From Arthrobacter sp. NEB 688 (GTDB lineage Bacteria > Actinomycetota > Actinomycetes > Actinomycetales > Dermatophilaceae), in contig NZ_CP053707.1 of NCBI RefSeq assembly GCF_013201035.1, forward strand, positions 744,001 through 808,000: a DNA stretch of 64,000 nt. Reading direction: 5' to 3'. The notes below the pieces were generated by a model. The model had not been told where the DNA came from. It saw only the letters and a list, made by a program, of their open reading frames with translations, and searched no databases. Position 1 is the stretch's first letter; every line of letters starts with the position of its first letter. Shown piece after piece: positions 39,663 to 48,181 of the stretch. Position numbers and translations under genes: made by a program.

Positions 39663-41171
39663 GTGTCCGACACCCTCGCCCCGCCGCGCCCCGCCGGCGA
39701 CGTCACCTCCGTCCGCGCCGCCCTGCGCTCACCCCGCCGCCTGCGCACCGAGGTGCTCGCCGGCCTCGTCGTCGCCCTGGCCCTCATCCCCGAGGCCATC
39801 GCGTTCTCGATCATCGCCGGCGTCGACCCGCGGGTCGGCCTCTTCGCCTCGTTCACGATGGCCGTCTCGATCGCCTTCCTCGGCGGCCGCCCGGCGATGA
39901 TCTCCGCCGCCACCGGCGCGGTCGCGCTCGTCATCGCCCCCGTCGTGCGCGAGCACGGGATGGACTACCTGCTCGCGACCGTCGTGCTCGGCGGCGTCAT
40001 CCAGGTCGTCCTCGGGCTGCTCGGCGTCGCCCGGCTCATGCGGTTCGTGCCGCGCTCGGTGATGGTCGGCTTCGTCAACGCGCTGGCCATCCTCATCTTC
40101 CTGTCGCAGGTGCCGCACCTGCTCGGGGTGCCGTGGGCGGTCTACCCGCTCGTGGCCGCCGGGCTCGTCGTCATGGTCGCGCTGCCGCGGCTGACGACCG
40201 CCGTCCCCGCCCCGCTCGTCGCCATCGTCGGGCTGACCGTCGTCACGGTCGGCTTCGCCATCGCCGTCCCCACCGTCGGCGACGAGGGCCGCCTGCCCGA
40301 CAGCCTGCCCTCGCTCGTCCTGCCCGACGTCCCGCTCACCCTCGAGACGCTGCGCATCATCGGACCGTACGCGCTCGGGATGGCGCTCGTCGGGCTCATG
40401 GAGTCGCTGATGACCGCGACCCTCGTCGACGACGTCACCGACACCCGTTCGGACAAGACCCGCGAGTCGTGGGGCCAGGGCGTCGCCAACGTCATCACCG
40501 GCTTCTTCGGGGGCATGGGCGGCTGCGCGATGATCGGCCAGACGATGATCAACGTCAAGGCGTCCGGCGCCCGCACGCGGATCTCGACCTTCCTCGCCGG
40601 CACCTTCCTGCTCGTCCTCGTCGTGGGGCTCGGCGACCTCGTCGGCATCATCCCGATGGCCGCGCTCGTCGCCGTCATGGTCATGGTCTCCGTCGGCACG
40701 ATGGACTGGCACAGCATCCGGCCCTCGACGCTGCGCCGGATGCCGCGCAGCGAGACCGCCGTCATGGTCGTCACCGTCGCGGTCGTCGTCGCCACGCACA
40801 ACCTGGCCATCGGCGTCGTCGTCGGGGTGCTCGTGGCGATGGCGCTCTTCGCCCGCCGGGTCGCGCACCTCGTCCGGGTCGTCGAGGTCGAGCAGCCGGA
40901 CGCCGACACGCGCGTCTACGCCGTCGAGGGCGAGCTCTTCTTCGCCTCGAGCAACGACCTCGTCGGCCAGTTCGACTACGCCGACGCCCCCCGCCACGTC
41001 GTCGTCGACCTCAGCCGCGCCCACGTCTGGGACGCCTCGACCGTCGCCACCCTCGACGCCATCGAGACGAAGTACGCCGCGCGCGGCACCGAGGTCACCT
41101 TCCGCGGCCTCGACGCCGTGAGCGCCGCCCGGCACGAGCGCCTCAGCGGGAAGCTCACCGCCGGCCACTGA
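39663..41171 (+). CDS. SulP-family anion transporter with STAS domain
   Basis: A 502-residue membrane transporter of the SLC26/SulP family (sulfate, bicarbonate or other anions). The signature follows VLAGLVVALALIPEAIAFSI and FTMAVSIAFLGGRPAMISAATGAVA near residue 70. About eleven or more hydrophobic segments extend to residue 395. A C-terminal STAS domain (about 410-495) has DLSRAHVWDASTVATLDAIE. It starts at GTG. The ion is not determinable; the MerR gene upstream suggests inducible expression. Confidence 0.9.
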   Translation: MSDTLAPPRPAGDVTSVRAALRSPRRLRTEVLAGLVVALALIPEAIAFSIIAGVDPRVGLFASFTMAVSIAFLGGRPAMISAATGAVALVIAPVVREHGMDYLLATVVLGGVIQVVLGLLGVARLMRFVPRSVMVGFVNALAILIFLSQVPHLLGVPWAVYPLVAAGLVVMVALPRLTTAVPAPLVAIVGLTVVTVGFAIAVPTVGDEGRLPDSLPSLVLPDVPLTLETLRIIGPYALGMALVGLMESLMTATLVDDVTDTRSDKTRESWGQGVANVITGFFGGMGGCAMIGQTMINVKASGARTRISTFLAGTFLLVLVVGLGDLVGIIPMAALVAVMVMVSVGTMDWHSIRPSTLRRMPRSETAVMVVTVAVVVATHNLAIGVVVGVLVAMALFARRVAHLVRVVEVEQPDADTRVYAVEGELFFASSNDLVGQFDYADAPRHVVVDLSRAHVWDASTVATLDAIETKYAARGTEVTFRGLDAVSAARHERLSGKLTAGH

Positions 41172-41195
41172 CCCGTCCCCGCCCCGCCCCTTCCT

Positions 41196-41327
41196 GCGAA
41201 CGTGTGTGAAGAACGTCGGTCACCCCGCGGGGCGCTCACACACGTTCGCGAAAGGGGTGCAGTCCCCCGGAACGAGGACGACCCCGACCAGAACCCGGTC
41301 GGGGTCGAGCTCGTGCTGTGCGCAAGG
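41196..41327. repeat. Direct repeat copy 1: hairpin, tRNA terminator, tRNA-Leu 3' tip relic
   Basis: These 132 bases are about 92% identical to 44933-45063. In order they hold hairpin B (GCGAACGTGTGTGA arms at 41196-41209 and 41236-41249), the terminator CGACCCCGACC/GGTCGGGGTCG (41279-41307), and GTGCGCAAGG, the last eight bases of the tRNA-Leu gene. Identity stops right there, so there is a tRNA 3' end with no tRNA. It forms the left border of a 3.7-kb segment. Confidence 0.85.
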
Positions 41328-42306
41328 ACGGATCACCACACGCTTCCGTGGGAGATCTCCCCGAATCCGTCTGCTGGTCAGGTGCGTCCATGCTTCGTCC
41401 CGCATCGCGCCCGGGCCCGGCTGCCCCAGTCCTCCTGTGGCTTTCCCGGTCAAGGAGGCGATCCAGCGTGACCTCACCCACCTCGTCGACCGGCTCGCGG
41501 CGGCGCTGCCCCATCTGCGCCGGGACGAGCTGAACCTGCGCCACGCGGCGGTGCTCGGCGCCGTGGGCGCGGTCGCCACCGGTGGCCTCGCACCGGCCGC
41601 GGGCCCGCTGGCCCCGGCCTCGGTCGACATGCTCGTCGCCTGGGTGGTCGGTGGCCTGCGCGCCCCGGGCGCGGCCGGCACCTCCTGACGGCGTCGGGGT
41701 CCCGGACCTCCGCGACGTCCCGAGCAGGACGGCCGCGACGACCACCACCCCGACGACGACCAGGGCCACGACCCACCACGGCAGCTGCGGCCGCCATCCT
41801 CCGGCCGCCCGTCCGGCGACGTACCCCGCCGCGACCTCGGCGCCGGCCCAGAGCGACCCGGCGACCGCGCTGGCCGCCGCCACCCGGGCCCGGGACACCC
41901 CGGCCGCCCCGGCCAGGTGCGGGACGAGGGTCCGGGCCACCGGCACGAAGCGGGCGACGAGGACGGCGAGCGCGCCGTGCGCGGCGAGGACGCCCTCCGC
42001 GCGGTCCCACACCGCCGGCCCGACCCGGCGGCCGAGGCGCGACGTCCGCAGCCGGGGGCCGAGGACCCGGCCGGTCGCGAGACCGAGCTGGTCACCGACG
42101 ACCACGGCGAGCACGAGGCTCGGCAGCAGGACCCCGACGTGCAGGACGCCGGCGGCCGCGAGCGCACCAGCGGCGAGCACCACGGACAGCGAGGGCAGGA
42201 CGGTCCCCACGAGCAGCGCCGACTCGCCCCCGACGACGAGCACCACGACGAGGTGGACGGCGACGGGTGGGAGGTCGCGGACGAGCTCCAGCAGGCGGTC
42301 GGTCAC
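41236..42306 (-). CDS. DedA-family membrane protein with unusual C-terminal run-on
   Basis: A 356-residue frame, of which about 1-215 is a DedA/SNARE-associated (VTT) domain: LVVVLVVGGESALLVGTVLP, VGDQLGLATGRVLGPRL, and the signature ARFVPVARTLVPHLAGAAGVSR near residue 115. DedA proteins handle membrane lipid (undecaprenyl phosphate/PE) translocation. After the last membrane helix no stop codon occurs for about 140 codons. The tail is Arg/Gly/Pro-rich, runs antisense through a small ORF, and ends inside repeat copy 1. The natural 3' end was probably lost at this junction. GTG 42306 overlaps the methyltransferase stop. Confidence 0.75.
   Translation of the reverse strand: MTDRLLELVRDLPPVAVHLVVVLVVGGESALLVGTVLPSLSVVLAAGALAAAGVLHVGVLLPSLVLAVVVGDQLGLATGRVLGPRLRTSRLGRRVGPAVWDRAEGVLAAHGALAVLVARFVPVARTLVPHLAGAAGVSRARVAAASAVAGSLWAGAEVAAGYVAGRAAGGWRPQLPWWVVALVVVGVVVVAAVLLGTSRRSGTPTPSGGAGRARGAQATDHPGDEHVDRGRGQRARGRCEATGGDRAHGAEHRRVAQVQLVPAQMGQRRREPVDEVGEVTLDRLLDRESHRRTGAAGPGRDAGRSMDAPDQQTDSGRSPTEACGDPSLRTARARPRPGSGRGRPRSGGLHPFRERV
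41437..41688 (+). CDS. Hypothetical small protein, uncertain
   Basis: An 83-residue frame from a GTG: FPVKEAIQRDLTHLVDRLAA, then an amphipathic helix and a hydrophobic, Ala/Gly-rich stretch (HAAVLGAVGAVATGGLAPAAGPL) near residue 50, possibly one membrane segment. No good ribosome site precedes the GTG. It lies antisense to the run-on of the DedA gene, so at most one of the two overlapping readings is real. The better codon-third-position GC and helix pattern favour this one slightly. Confidence 0.35.
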   Translation: MAFPVKEAIQRDLTHLVDRLAAALPHLRRDELNLRHAAVLGAVGAVATGGLAPAAGPLAPASVDMLVAWVVGGLRAPGAAGTS

Positions 42307-43013
42307 GACGCGCTCCGCGACGCGGCGCCCGGCACACAGCCAGCCCCGGGACGCGCGACGGGCTCCTCGACGTGGTGCACGCGCGCCGGAGGAAGGTTGC
42401 GCCACACCGTGGTCGACGAGGTCTGGCGACCACGATGGTGCGCTGCGAGTACCCGGGCAACTTCCCGGTGACGCCGCACCTCCTGCGGCGACGACGTCAC
42501 GCGGCGCAGCATCCCGGTCCCCCGGTAGGCGAAGTACGCGAGCCGCCCGGACGGCCGCAGCCACGCCGAGTAGAGGCCGAGGATGTGCTCGACGTCCGCG
42601 GGCTCGAAGTTGGTGAACGGCAGGGCCGAGACGACGTGGTCGTAGGACGCGTCGTGGCGCAGGTCCTGGACCCGTCCGCAGACCACCCGGACCTCGACGT
42701 CCCCCCCGGCTGCGGCCACGAGCCGGCCGAGGTGCGCGGCGAAGCGCGGGTTGGCCTCCACGACGTCGAGGTGGCTCCCGGCCGGCAGCCCGCGGCACAG
42801 AGCCCCGGTCACCCGCCCGCTGCCTGCGCCGACCTCGAGCACGCGCACCGGACGACGCGCCGCCAGGGCCGGTCGGCTCAGGGCGTCGACGAGCGCGGCC
42901 CCGCTGGGGGCGACGGCGCCGGTGGCGGCGGGGTCGCGCAGCGCCTCGCGCAGGAACAGGCGCAGCTCGCCGAGGGGACGCGGCGTGGTGGTCGGGCCAG
43001 AGGACGGGGTCAT
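42303..43013 (-). CDS. Class I SAM methyltransferase, PmtA-like
   Basis: A 236-residue methyltransferase. GAVAPSGAALVDAL near residue 32 is the phospholipid N-methyltransferase-type entry motif. Motif I is VRVLEVGAGSGRVTGALCRGL, the acidic strand end is HLDVVEANPRFAAHL, and the SALPFTNFEP loop follows. It is coupled by GTGA overlap to the DedA gene, so a membrane-lipid role is plausible. The last ~40 residues are basic and low complexity. Confidence 0.75.
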   Translation of the reverse strand: MTPSSGPTTTPRPLGELRLFLREALRDPAATGAVAPSGAALVDALSRPALAARRPVRVLEVGAGSGRVTGALCRGLPAGSHLDVVEANPRFAAHLGRLVAAAGGDVEVRVVCGRVQDLRHDASYDHVVSALPFTNFEPADVEHILGLYSAWLRPSGRLAYFAYRGTGMLRRVTSSPQEVRRHREVARVLAAHHRGRQTSSTTVWRNLPPARVHHVEEPVARPGAGCVPGAASRSAS

Positions 43014-43121
43014 GCCTCGACGCTAGGAACGCCGGCGCCCGGGCGGACCCCTCCTTCGGCGACGCGCACCCCCGACGAAAGTCGGATCACGGGGGTGCGG
43101 CGGCACGCCTACGCTCGTCAG

Positions 43122-44267
43122 GTGCAGCCCCCGCGTCGACGCCTCCCCACCGCGCTCGTGCGCGGCGGGCTCGTCCTCGCCGCCGGGTGGACGGCCGCGC
43201 TCAACACCGCCGCCGTCGCCGGGGGGAGCTTCGCCACCGCCGGGTCGGCGGCCGCCGTCGCGACGAGCGCGGCGCTGCTGGTGCCCCGCGTCCCGTGGTG
43301 GGCCCCGCCGGCGGTGGCCGCCGCGGCTGCCGGATGGTTCGGATGGCCCTTCCTCTTCCTCCTCGTCATCGCCGTCGTCGACCTCGCCGGCCGCCGTCGC
43401 GTCGCCTGGGCCGTGGGGCTCGGCGTCGCGGCCCTCGCCCTGAGCGCCGTCGTCGGTGGTCCGGCCACGCTCTGGGTGCCGCAGCAGTTCGGCTCGCCCC
43501 TCGTCCTCGTCCTCGGCATCGTCGTCGGCCTGTGGTCGGGCAGCCGCCGCCGGCTCATCACCGCCCTCGAGCAGCAGGTCACCCAGCGCGACGTCGAGCG
43601 GGGCCTGCGCGAGGAGCAGGCGCGGGCGTCCGAGCGCGCGCGCATCGCCGCCGAGATGCACGACGTGCTCGCCCACCGGCTGAGCCTCATCGCGCTGCAC
43701 ACCGGTGTGCTGGAGGCGACCTCGAACTCGTTGCCGCCCAAGGTCGCCGAACGGGCGGCCCTGCTGCGCACCGCGTCCACGGAGGCGCTCGACGACCTGC
43801 GCTCGGTGCTCACCGTCCTGCGCGAGCCGGACCCGACCGAGGTCGAGCCGCCGACCACCGGCGACCTCGACGAGCTCGTCGCGGCTGCCCGTGCGGCCGG
43901 TCAGGAAGTCCGGCTCGTGGTCACCGGGGAGGCGGCGCTCGTCCCGGCCGCGCACCGGCTCGCCGTCCACCGCGTCGTCCGCGAGGGGCTGACGAACGTC
44001 CGCAAGCACGCGGGCGGGGCGACCAGCGCGGTCGAGGTGACCTACGGACCGCCCCTGACGACGGCCACCGTGCGCAGCCCCCTCCGCAGCGGGTCGGCCT
44101 CTCCCGCAGCCGATCCCGGCTTCGGCATCGTCGGCCTGCGCGAGCGCGTCCACGCCGTCGGGGGGACGCTCGACGTCGGTGCCCGCCACGGCGAGTGGGT
44201 CCTCGGCCTCCACCTGCCGACCCCCGAGCACCGGAGCGCCCCCGGGACCGGCGCGGTGGTCCGATGA
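43122..44267 (+). CDS. NarL-type sensor histidine kinase
   Basis: A 381-residue kinase with four or five N-terminal membrane segments (to about 150), a HisKA_3 dimerisation helix with the phospho-His in AAEMHDVLAHRLSLIALH near residue 185, and an HATPase domain with the N box EGLTNVRKHAGG and G box FGIVGLRERV. GTG 43122 follows TACGCT by six bases, which fits a leaderless message. It partners the overlapping response regulator. The signal is unknown; the methyltransferase/DedA pair is divergent. Confidence 0.88.
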   Translation: MQPPRRRLPTALVRGGLVLAAGWTAALNTAAVAGGSFATAGSAAAVATSAALLVPRVPWWAPPAVAAAAAGWFGWPFLFLLVIAVVDLAGRRRVAWAVGLGVAALALSAVVGGPATLWVPQQFGSPLVLVLGIVVGLWSGSRRRLITALEQQVTQRDVERGLREEQARASERARIAAEMHDVLAHRLSLIALHTGVLEATSNSLPPKVAERAALLRTASTEALDDLRSVLTVLREPDPTEVEPPTTGDLDELVAAARAAGQEVRLVVTGEAALVPAAHRLAVHRVVREGLTNVRKHAGGATSAVEVTYGPPLTTATVRSPLRSGSASPAADPGFGIVGLRERVHAVGGTLDVGARHGEWVLGLHLPTPEHRSAPGTGAVVR

Positions 44268-44917
44268 TCCGCGTCATGGTCGTCGACGACGACGCCCTCG
44301 TGCGGATGGGGCTCGTCGACCTCCTCGGGACCGACCCGGACCTTGAGGTCGTCGCCGAGGCGGCTGACGGGCGTCAGGCCCTCGACGCCGCAGCGGCGCA
44401 ACGCGTCGACGTCGCCCTCGTCGACGTGCGGATGCCGGTGATGAACGGCATCGCGGCGACCGCCCGGCTGCGCGCCCTGCCGCGGCCCCCGCGAGTCGTC
44501 GTCCTCACGACCTTCGACGTCGACGAGTACGTCTACCGGGCGCTGGCCGCCGGCGCGGACGGCTTCCTGCTCAAGGACACCGAGCCGCGCGAGATCCTCC
44601 GAGCCGTGCACGTCGTGGCGTCGGGGTCGGCCATCCTCCATCCCTCGGCCGCCCGGACCGTCATCGACCGCTTCCACACCGGTGGCGGACCGGCCGCCCT
44701 CGAGGCGCAGACGCGCGTGCGACGCCTGACGCCGCGCGAGACGCAGGTCCTCGCTCTCGTGGGTCGCGGCGCGACGAACGCCGAGGTCGCCGACGAGCTC
44801 GGGATGCGCGAGGCGACGGTCAAGGCGCACGTCAGCCGGATCCTCGAGGCGCTCCACGTGACCAACCGGGTCCAGGCCGCGCTGGTGGCCCGCGACGCCG
44901 GCCTGGGCAGCCCCTGA
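44264..44917 (+). CDS. NarL/LuxR-type response regulator
   Basis: A 217-residue regulator. The receiver domain begins IRVMVVDDDALVRMGLVDLL with phospho-Asp in DVALVDVRMPVMNG (residue about 54) and Lys in GFLLKDTEP. The C-terminal LuxR HTH is LTPRETQVLALVGRGATN, then GMREATVKAHVSRILEAL. ATG 44264 overlaps the kinase stop (ATGA). Unlike the regulator at 4780, its acidic pocket is intact. Confidence 0.9.
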   Translation: MIRVMVVDDDALVRMGLVDLLGTDPDLEVVAEAADGRQALDAAAAQRVDVALVDVRMPVMNGIAATARLRALPRPPRVVVLTTFDVDEYVYRALAAGADGFLLKDTEPREILRAVHVVASGSAILHPSAARTVIDRFHTGGGPAALEAQTRVRRLTPRETQVLALVGRGATNAEVADELGMREATVKAHVSRILEALHVTNRVQAALVARDAGLGSP

Positions 44918-44932
44918 CCCCGGCACCGTCCC

Positions 44933-45063
44933 GCGAACGTGTGTGAAGACCGTCGGTCCCCCCGCGGGGCGCTCACACACGTTCGCAAGGGCGTGGGGAC
45001 CCCCGGAACGAGGACGACCCCGACCAGAACCTGGTCGGGGTCGAGCTCGTGCTGTGCGCAAGG
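44933..45063. repeat. Direct repeat copy 2: hairpin, tRNA terminator, tRNA-Leu 3' tip
   Basis: Right-hand partner of 41196-41327. Hairpin C has arms at 44933-44946 and 44973-44986 (GCGAACGTGTGTGA), followed by the terminator and the 3'-terminal eight bases of the intact tRNA-Leu. The repeats enclose DedA, methyltransferase and a two-component system. Confidence 0.85.
45015..45043 (-). terminator. tRNA-Leu terminator
   Basis: CGACCCCGACC and GGTCGGGGTCG make a perfect 11-bp stem with a seven-base loop, 12 bases past the tRNA 3' end. Confidence 0.8.
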
Positions 45064-45137
45064 GGGGATTTGAACCCCCACGCCCGTAAGGACACTGCCA
45101 CCTGAAGACAGCGCGTCTGCCGTTCCGCCACTTGCGC
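45055..45137 (-). tRNA. tRNA-Leu (CAG anticodon)
   Basis: The acceptor stem GCGCAAG pairs with CTTGCGC. The anticodon arm CTGTC-TTCAGGT-GGCAG gives anticodon CAG. A long variable arm (GTCCTTACGGGC type) marks a class II tRNA, and the T arm is GGGGGTTCAAATCCCCC. The 3' CCA is not encoded. From memory, M. tuberculosis also has a leucine tRNA beside fhaA, so this location is probably ancestral. Confidence 0.95.
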
Positions 45138-45235
45138 GTGGTGCTCGGATGAGCCGTCTTAGTGTGCCCGATGGATGCCCGATCGACCAAAGTGGCCCCC
45201 CACGACACCCGCCGACGCCCGCCACGGCGCACGGG

Positions 45236-46246
45236 TCAGGACATCGGCGGGGCCTCCGCCGAGGCTGCAGCGGCCTCGGGCGGGCGCCGGTTTCCCCGCG
45301 AGCGCAGCCGCACGCCGGGCAGCGCGGGCGCCGGGATGCGGGCGACGTCGCCCTCGTAGCCCTCGACCCGTCCGAAGCGGCCGACCGACCCGTCGGCCCC
45401 GGCCTCCCACGCCTCGCGGGCGGCGGCGACCTCGTCGTGCGAGCGCCCGACGAAGTTCCACCACATGACGACCTCCTCGCCGAAGGGCTCGCCGGCCAGC
45501 ACGAGCACCCGCGCCCCGTCGTCGCCGGCCGCGAGCACGAGCGAGCGCCCGTCCTTCACCCCGTCGGACCCGTCACCGGACGACCCGGCCTCCACGACCC
45601 CGAGCTCCGTGGCGGCGACCGGCGCCCCGGCGAACACCACCGACCCCCGGTCGACGAGCACGCCCACCTCGAACCCGTCCGGCACGGGCAGCGCGACCGA
45701 CGCCCCCGCCTCGAGCACGACCTCCACCCCGAGCAGCGCCGTCTCGACCCGCACCGGCGAGCGCGACCCCCACAGCGCGCCGACGAACACCCGCGCCTCG
45801 ACCCCCGGCGCGGGATGCACCGCCTCGGGCACGTGGTGCTCGAAGCGGGGCTCGACCGACGCCGCGGCCGACGGCAGCACGACCCAGAGCTGCGCCCCGT
45901 GGAGCACGCGCGTCGCCGGCGTCGAGACCTCCGAGTGCGAGATGCCCCGGCCGGCGGTCATGAGGTTGACCTCGCCAGGGCGCACGACCGCCACCGTGCC
46001 GAGCGAGTCGCGGTGCTCGACCTCGCCGGAGAACAGCCACGAGACGGTCGCCAGCCCGCAGTGCGGGTGGGGCGCGACGTCCATCCCGCCGCTGACCGAG
46101 ACGTCGTCGGGCCCGTAGTGGTCGGCGAAGCACCAGGCCCCGACGAAGGAGCGCTCCCGGGCCGGGAGGGTCCGCCGCACGGTCATCGCGCGCGGCCCCC
46201 CGAGCGGCACCTCGCGTGGTCCGAGCACCTGCACCTGGGGCGTCAT
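45236..46246 (-). CDS. Pirin-family protein
   Basis: A 336-residue bicupin. The N-terminal cupin holds the metal-binding HPHCGLATVSWLFSGEVEHRDS (His-x-His and the second His/Glu) and GRGISHSE, characteristic of pirins with possible quercetinase activity. The C-terminal domain spans about 170-300 (LLGVEVVLEAGASVALPVP), then a Pro/Ala tail. ATG 46246; the long upstream frame is a shadow. Function in bacteria mostly unknown. Confidence 0.88.
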   Translation of the reverse strand: MTPQVQVLGPREVPLGGPRAMTVRRTLPARERSFVGAWCFADHYGPDDVSVSGGMDVAPHPHCGLATVSWLFSGEVEHRDSLGTVAVVRPGEVNLMTAGRGISHSEVSTPATRVLHGAQLWVVLPSAAASVEPRFEHHVPEAVHPAPGVEARVFVGALWGSRSPVRVETALLGVEVVLEAGASVALPVPDGFEVGVLVDRGSVVFAGAPVAATELGVVEAGSSGDGSDGVKDGRSLVLAAGDDGARVLVLAGEPFGEEVVMWWNFVGRSHDEVAAAREAWEAGADGSVGRFGRVEGYEGDVARIPAPALPGVRLRSRGNRRPPEAAAASAEAPPMS

Positions 46247-46447
46247 CCCCCCACGGTACGGCGAGGACCGACACGCCCGAAGTCCCGCTGACCTCCGCGA
46301 ACGCCCTACGCTGGTCGACGGCCACCGGGGGCGTCGGGACGCCCCACGGACCGCCGCGACGGCACCGGCCCCGCGGTCCGGTCGCCGAGGATGCCCGGGC
46401 CCCCGCCCGCCACCGACCACGACGACGACCCCCGAGGAGCACGTCCC

Positions 46448-48181
46448 TTGCCGCAGGTCCTGCATGCCGTCGCGCTCGTCGCGGCGCTGCTCGGCCTCCT
46501 CCTGTGGACCCGGCGGCGCACCACCCTCGACCCCGCCACGGTGCCGGTCGTCGTGCTCTGCGGCGCCGGCCTCGTCGTCTTCCTCGGCGGGCTGCTGGGC
46601 CGGCTCGAGCCCGCCGCCTGGACGGTCGTCGGCCTCGGCCTGCTCGCCCTGCTCCACGAGCTCGTCCGCCACCTGCGGACCTCGTGGCGCACCGCCCGGC
46701 ACCCGGTGACCCTCGGGACCGTCGCGCTCGTCGGCGGGCTGGTCCTCTACCTGCGCGGCCTCGAGTTCGCGCACTACGACAACTTCAGCCACTGGGCGCT
46801 CGTCGTGCGGGTGATGCTCGAGCAGGACGCGTTTCCCACCCCCGCGCAGCCGGTCATCACCTTCACGAGCTACCCGCTGGGCAGCGCGAGCGTCGCCTAC
46901 GCCACCACGCGCCTGCTCGGCGGGCTGGAGTGGCAGTCGATGCTCGGCCAGGCGACCCTCGTCGTCGCCGCGCTGACGAGCGTCGCGGCCTTCGCGCGCC
47001 GCCACCGCTGGCTCGGGCTGCTCGTCGTCCCGGTGCTCTACCTCGCGGTGCTCTCCACGACCAACCAGGCGACGACCCTGCTCGTCGACGGCCTCGTCGC
47101 GGCCCTCGGCGGCGCGGCGGTCCTCCTCGCCGTGCGCCACCGGCGCCGGATGCGCGTCGCGCTCCTCCCGCTGGCGGTCGTCCTGTCCTTCCTCGGGGTC
47201 GTCAAGGCGAGCGGGCTGTTCTTCGTCGTCGCCGTGCAGCTGCTGGCCGTGGTCCTCACCGTCGCCCACGCCCCGCGGCCGCGCCGGCGCCCGCACTGGC
47301 CGATCACCTGGCGGATGCTCGTGACGCTGGGGCTGCCCTGGCTCGTCTACGGCGCGTGGACGTGGCACGTCGCCGCCACCTTCCCGGACGGCGCCAGCTC
47401 GCCGCACAGCCTCGACGCGAGCCGCCTCGAGGAGGTCGGCGCCGAGAAGACCCCGGCGGTCCGCGAGCAGATCACCCGCCTCGTCCTCGACGCCCTGCGC
47501 GCCGACGTGGCGCTGCGCGTCACCCTCGTGGCCGGGGTGGTCGTGCTCCTGCTCCTGTGGCGCCGCCGGCTCGTCGGCGGCCGGGGCACCCTCGCCGCGC
47601 TCCTCGCCACGGCCCTCGGCACCGCCGCCTACCTCGCCGGCGTCCTCGCCACCTACCTGCTGTCGATGAAGACGAGCGAGGCGCTGCACCTGGCCGGCTT
47701 CAACCGGTACTCGGGCACCGGCATCCTCGTCCTGCTCGTCCTCGTCGTCGCCGCGCTCCTCGCGCTCGTCGACCCGCTGCGCCACCTGCCGGCCCGGCTC
47801 GCCGGGACGCTCGTCGTGCTGGGCCTGCTCACCGTCTTCGTCGGGCCGCTCGGCCAGCCCGAGAACCTGCCCCGGGGCAACCTCGTCAGCGCGCTGCGGC
47901 ACGACGCGGACGAGGCCGTCGCGGGCGCGAGCATCCCGGTGAACGGCAGCGTGTGCCTCGTCCAGGAGGAGACCGACGCGAGCTACCGGCGCTTCATGGT
48001 CCGCTACCTCCTGCTCACCCCCGACGTCGACGTCCGCCGGATCACCCCCGAGACCTCGAAGAACCTCCTGACCACCTGCCGCCACGTCGTCCTCCTCTCC
48101 CGCAACGACCGCGCCGCCGAGATGCTCGCCGAGCTCGGCTCGCCCCTCCCGCACCCCCCTCCCGTGATGGTGACCCGATGA
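46448..48181 (+). CDS. Large polytopic membrane protein, GT-C glycosyltransferase-like
   Basis: A 577-residue protein with about 11-12 membrane helices to residue 490 and an extracytoplasmic C-terminal domain (ETDASYRRFMVRYLLLTPDV). The first periplasmic loop has GLEFAHYDNFSHWALVVRVM, an acidic/aromatic loop as expected in GT-C enzymes. TTG 46448 is chosen because GAGGAG lies eight bases upstream; GTG/ATG starts further up lack one. The stop overlaps the GT2/GtrA gene, which fits a polyprenyl-phosphate-sugar pathway. Exact family not identified. Confidence 0.6.
   Translation: MPQVLHAVALVAALLGLLLWTRRRTTLDPATVPVVVLCGAGLVVFLGGLLGRLEPAAWTVVGLGLLALLHELVRHLRTSWRTARHPVTLGTVALVGGLVLYLRGLEFAHYDNFSHWALVVRVMLEQDAFPTPAQPVITFTSYPLGSASVAYATTRLLGGLEWQSMLGQATLVVAALTSVAAFARRHRWLGLLVVPVLYLAVLSTTNQATTLLVDGLVAALGGAAVLLAVRHRRRMRVALLPLAVVLSFLGVVKASGLFFVVAVQLLAVVLTVAHAPRPRRRPHWPITWRMLVTLGLPWLVYGAWTWHVAATFPDGASSPHSLDASRLEEVGAEKTPAVREQITRLVLDALRADVALRVTLVAGVVVLLLLWRRRLVGGRGTLAALLATALGTAAYLAGVLATYLLSMKTSEALHLAGFNRYSGTGILVLLVLVVAALLALVDPLRHLPARLAGTLVVLGLLTVFVGPLGQPENLPRGNLVSALRHDADEAVAGASIPVNGSVCLVQEETDASYRRFMVRYLLLTPDVDVRRITPETSKNLLTTCRHVVLLSRNDRAAEMLAELGSPLPHPPPVMVTR

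Noticed and set aside
41328-44932. Transposon or prophage between the direct repeats
   Set aside because: No transposase, integrase, terminal inverted repeats or phage genes; the enclosed genes have the same GC-rich codon use as neighbours. Described only as a repeat-bracketed segment.
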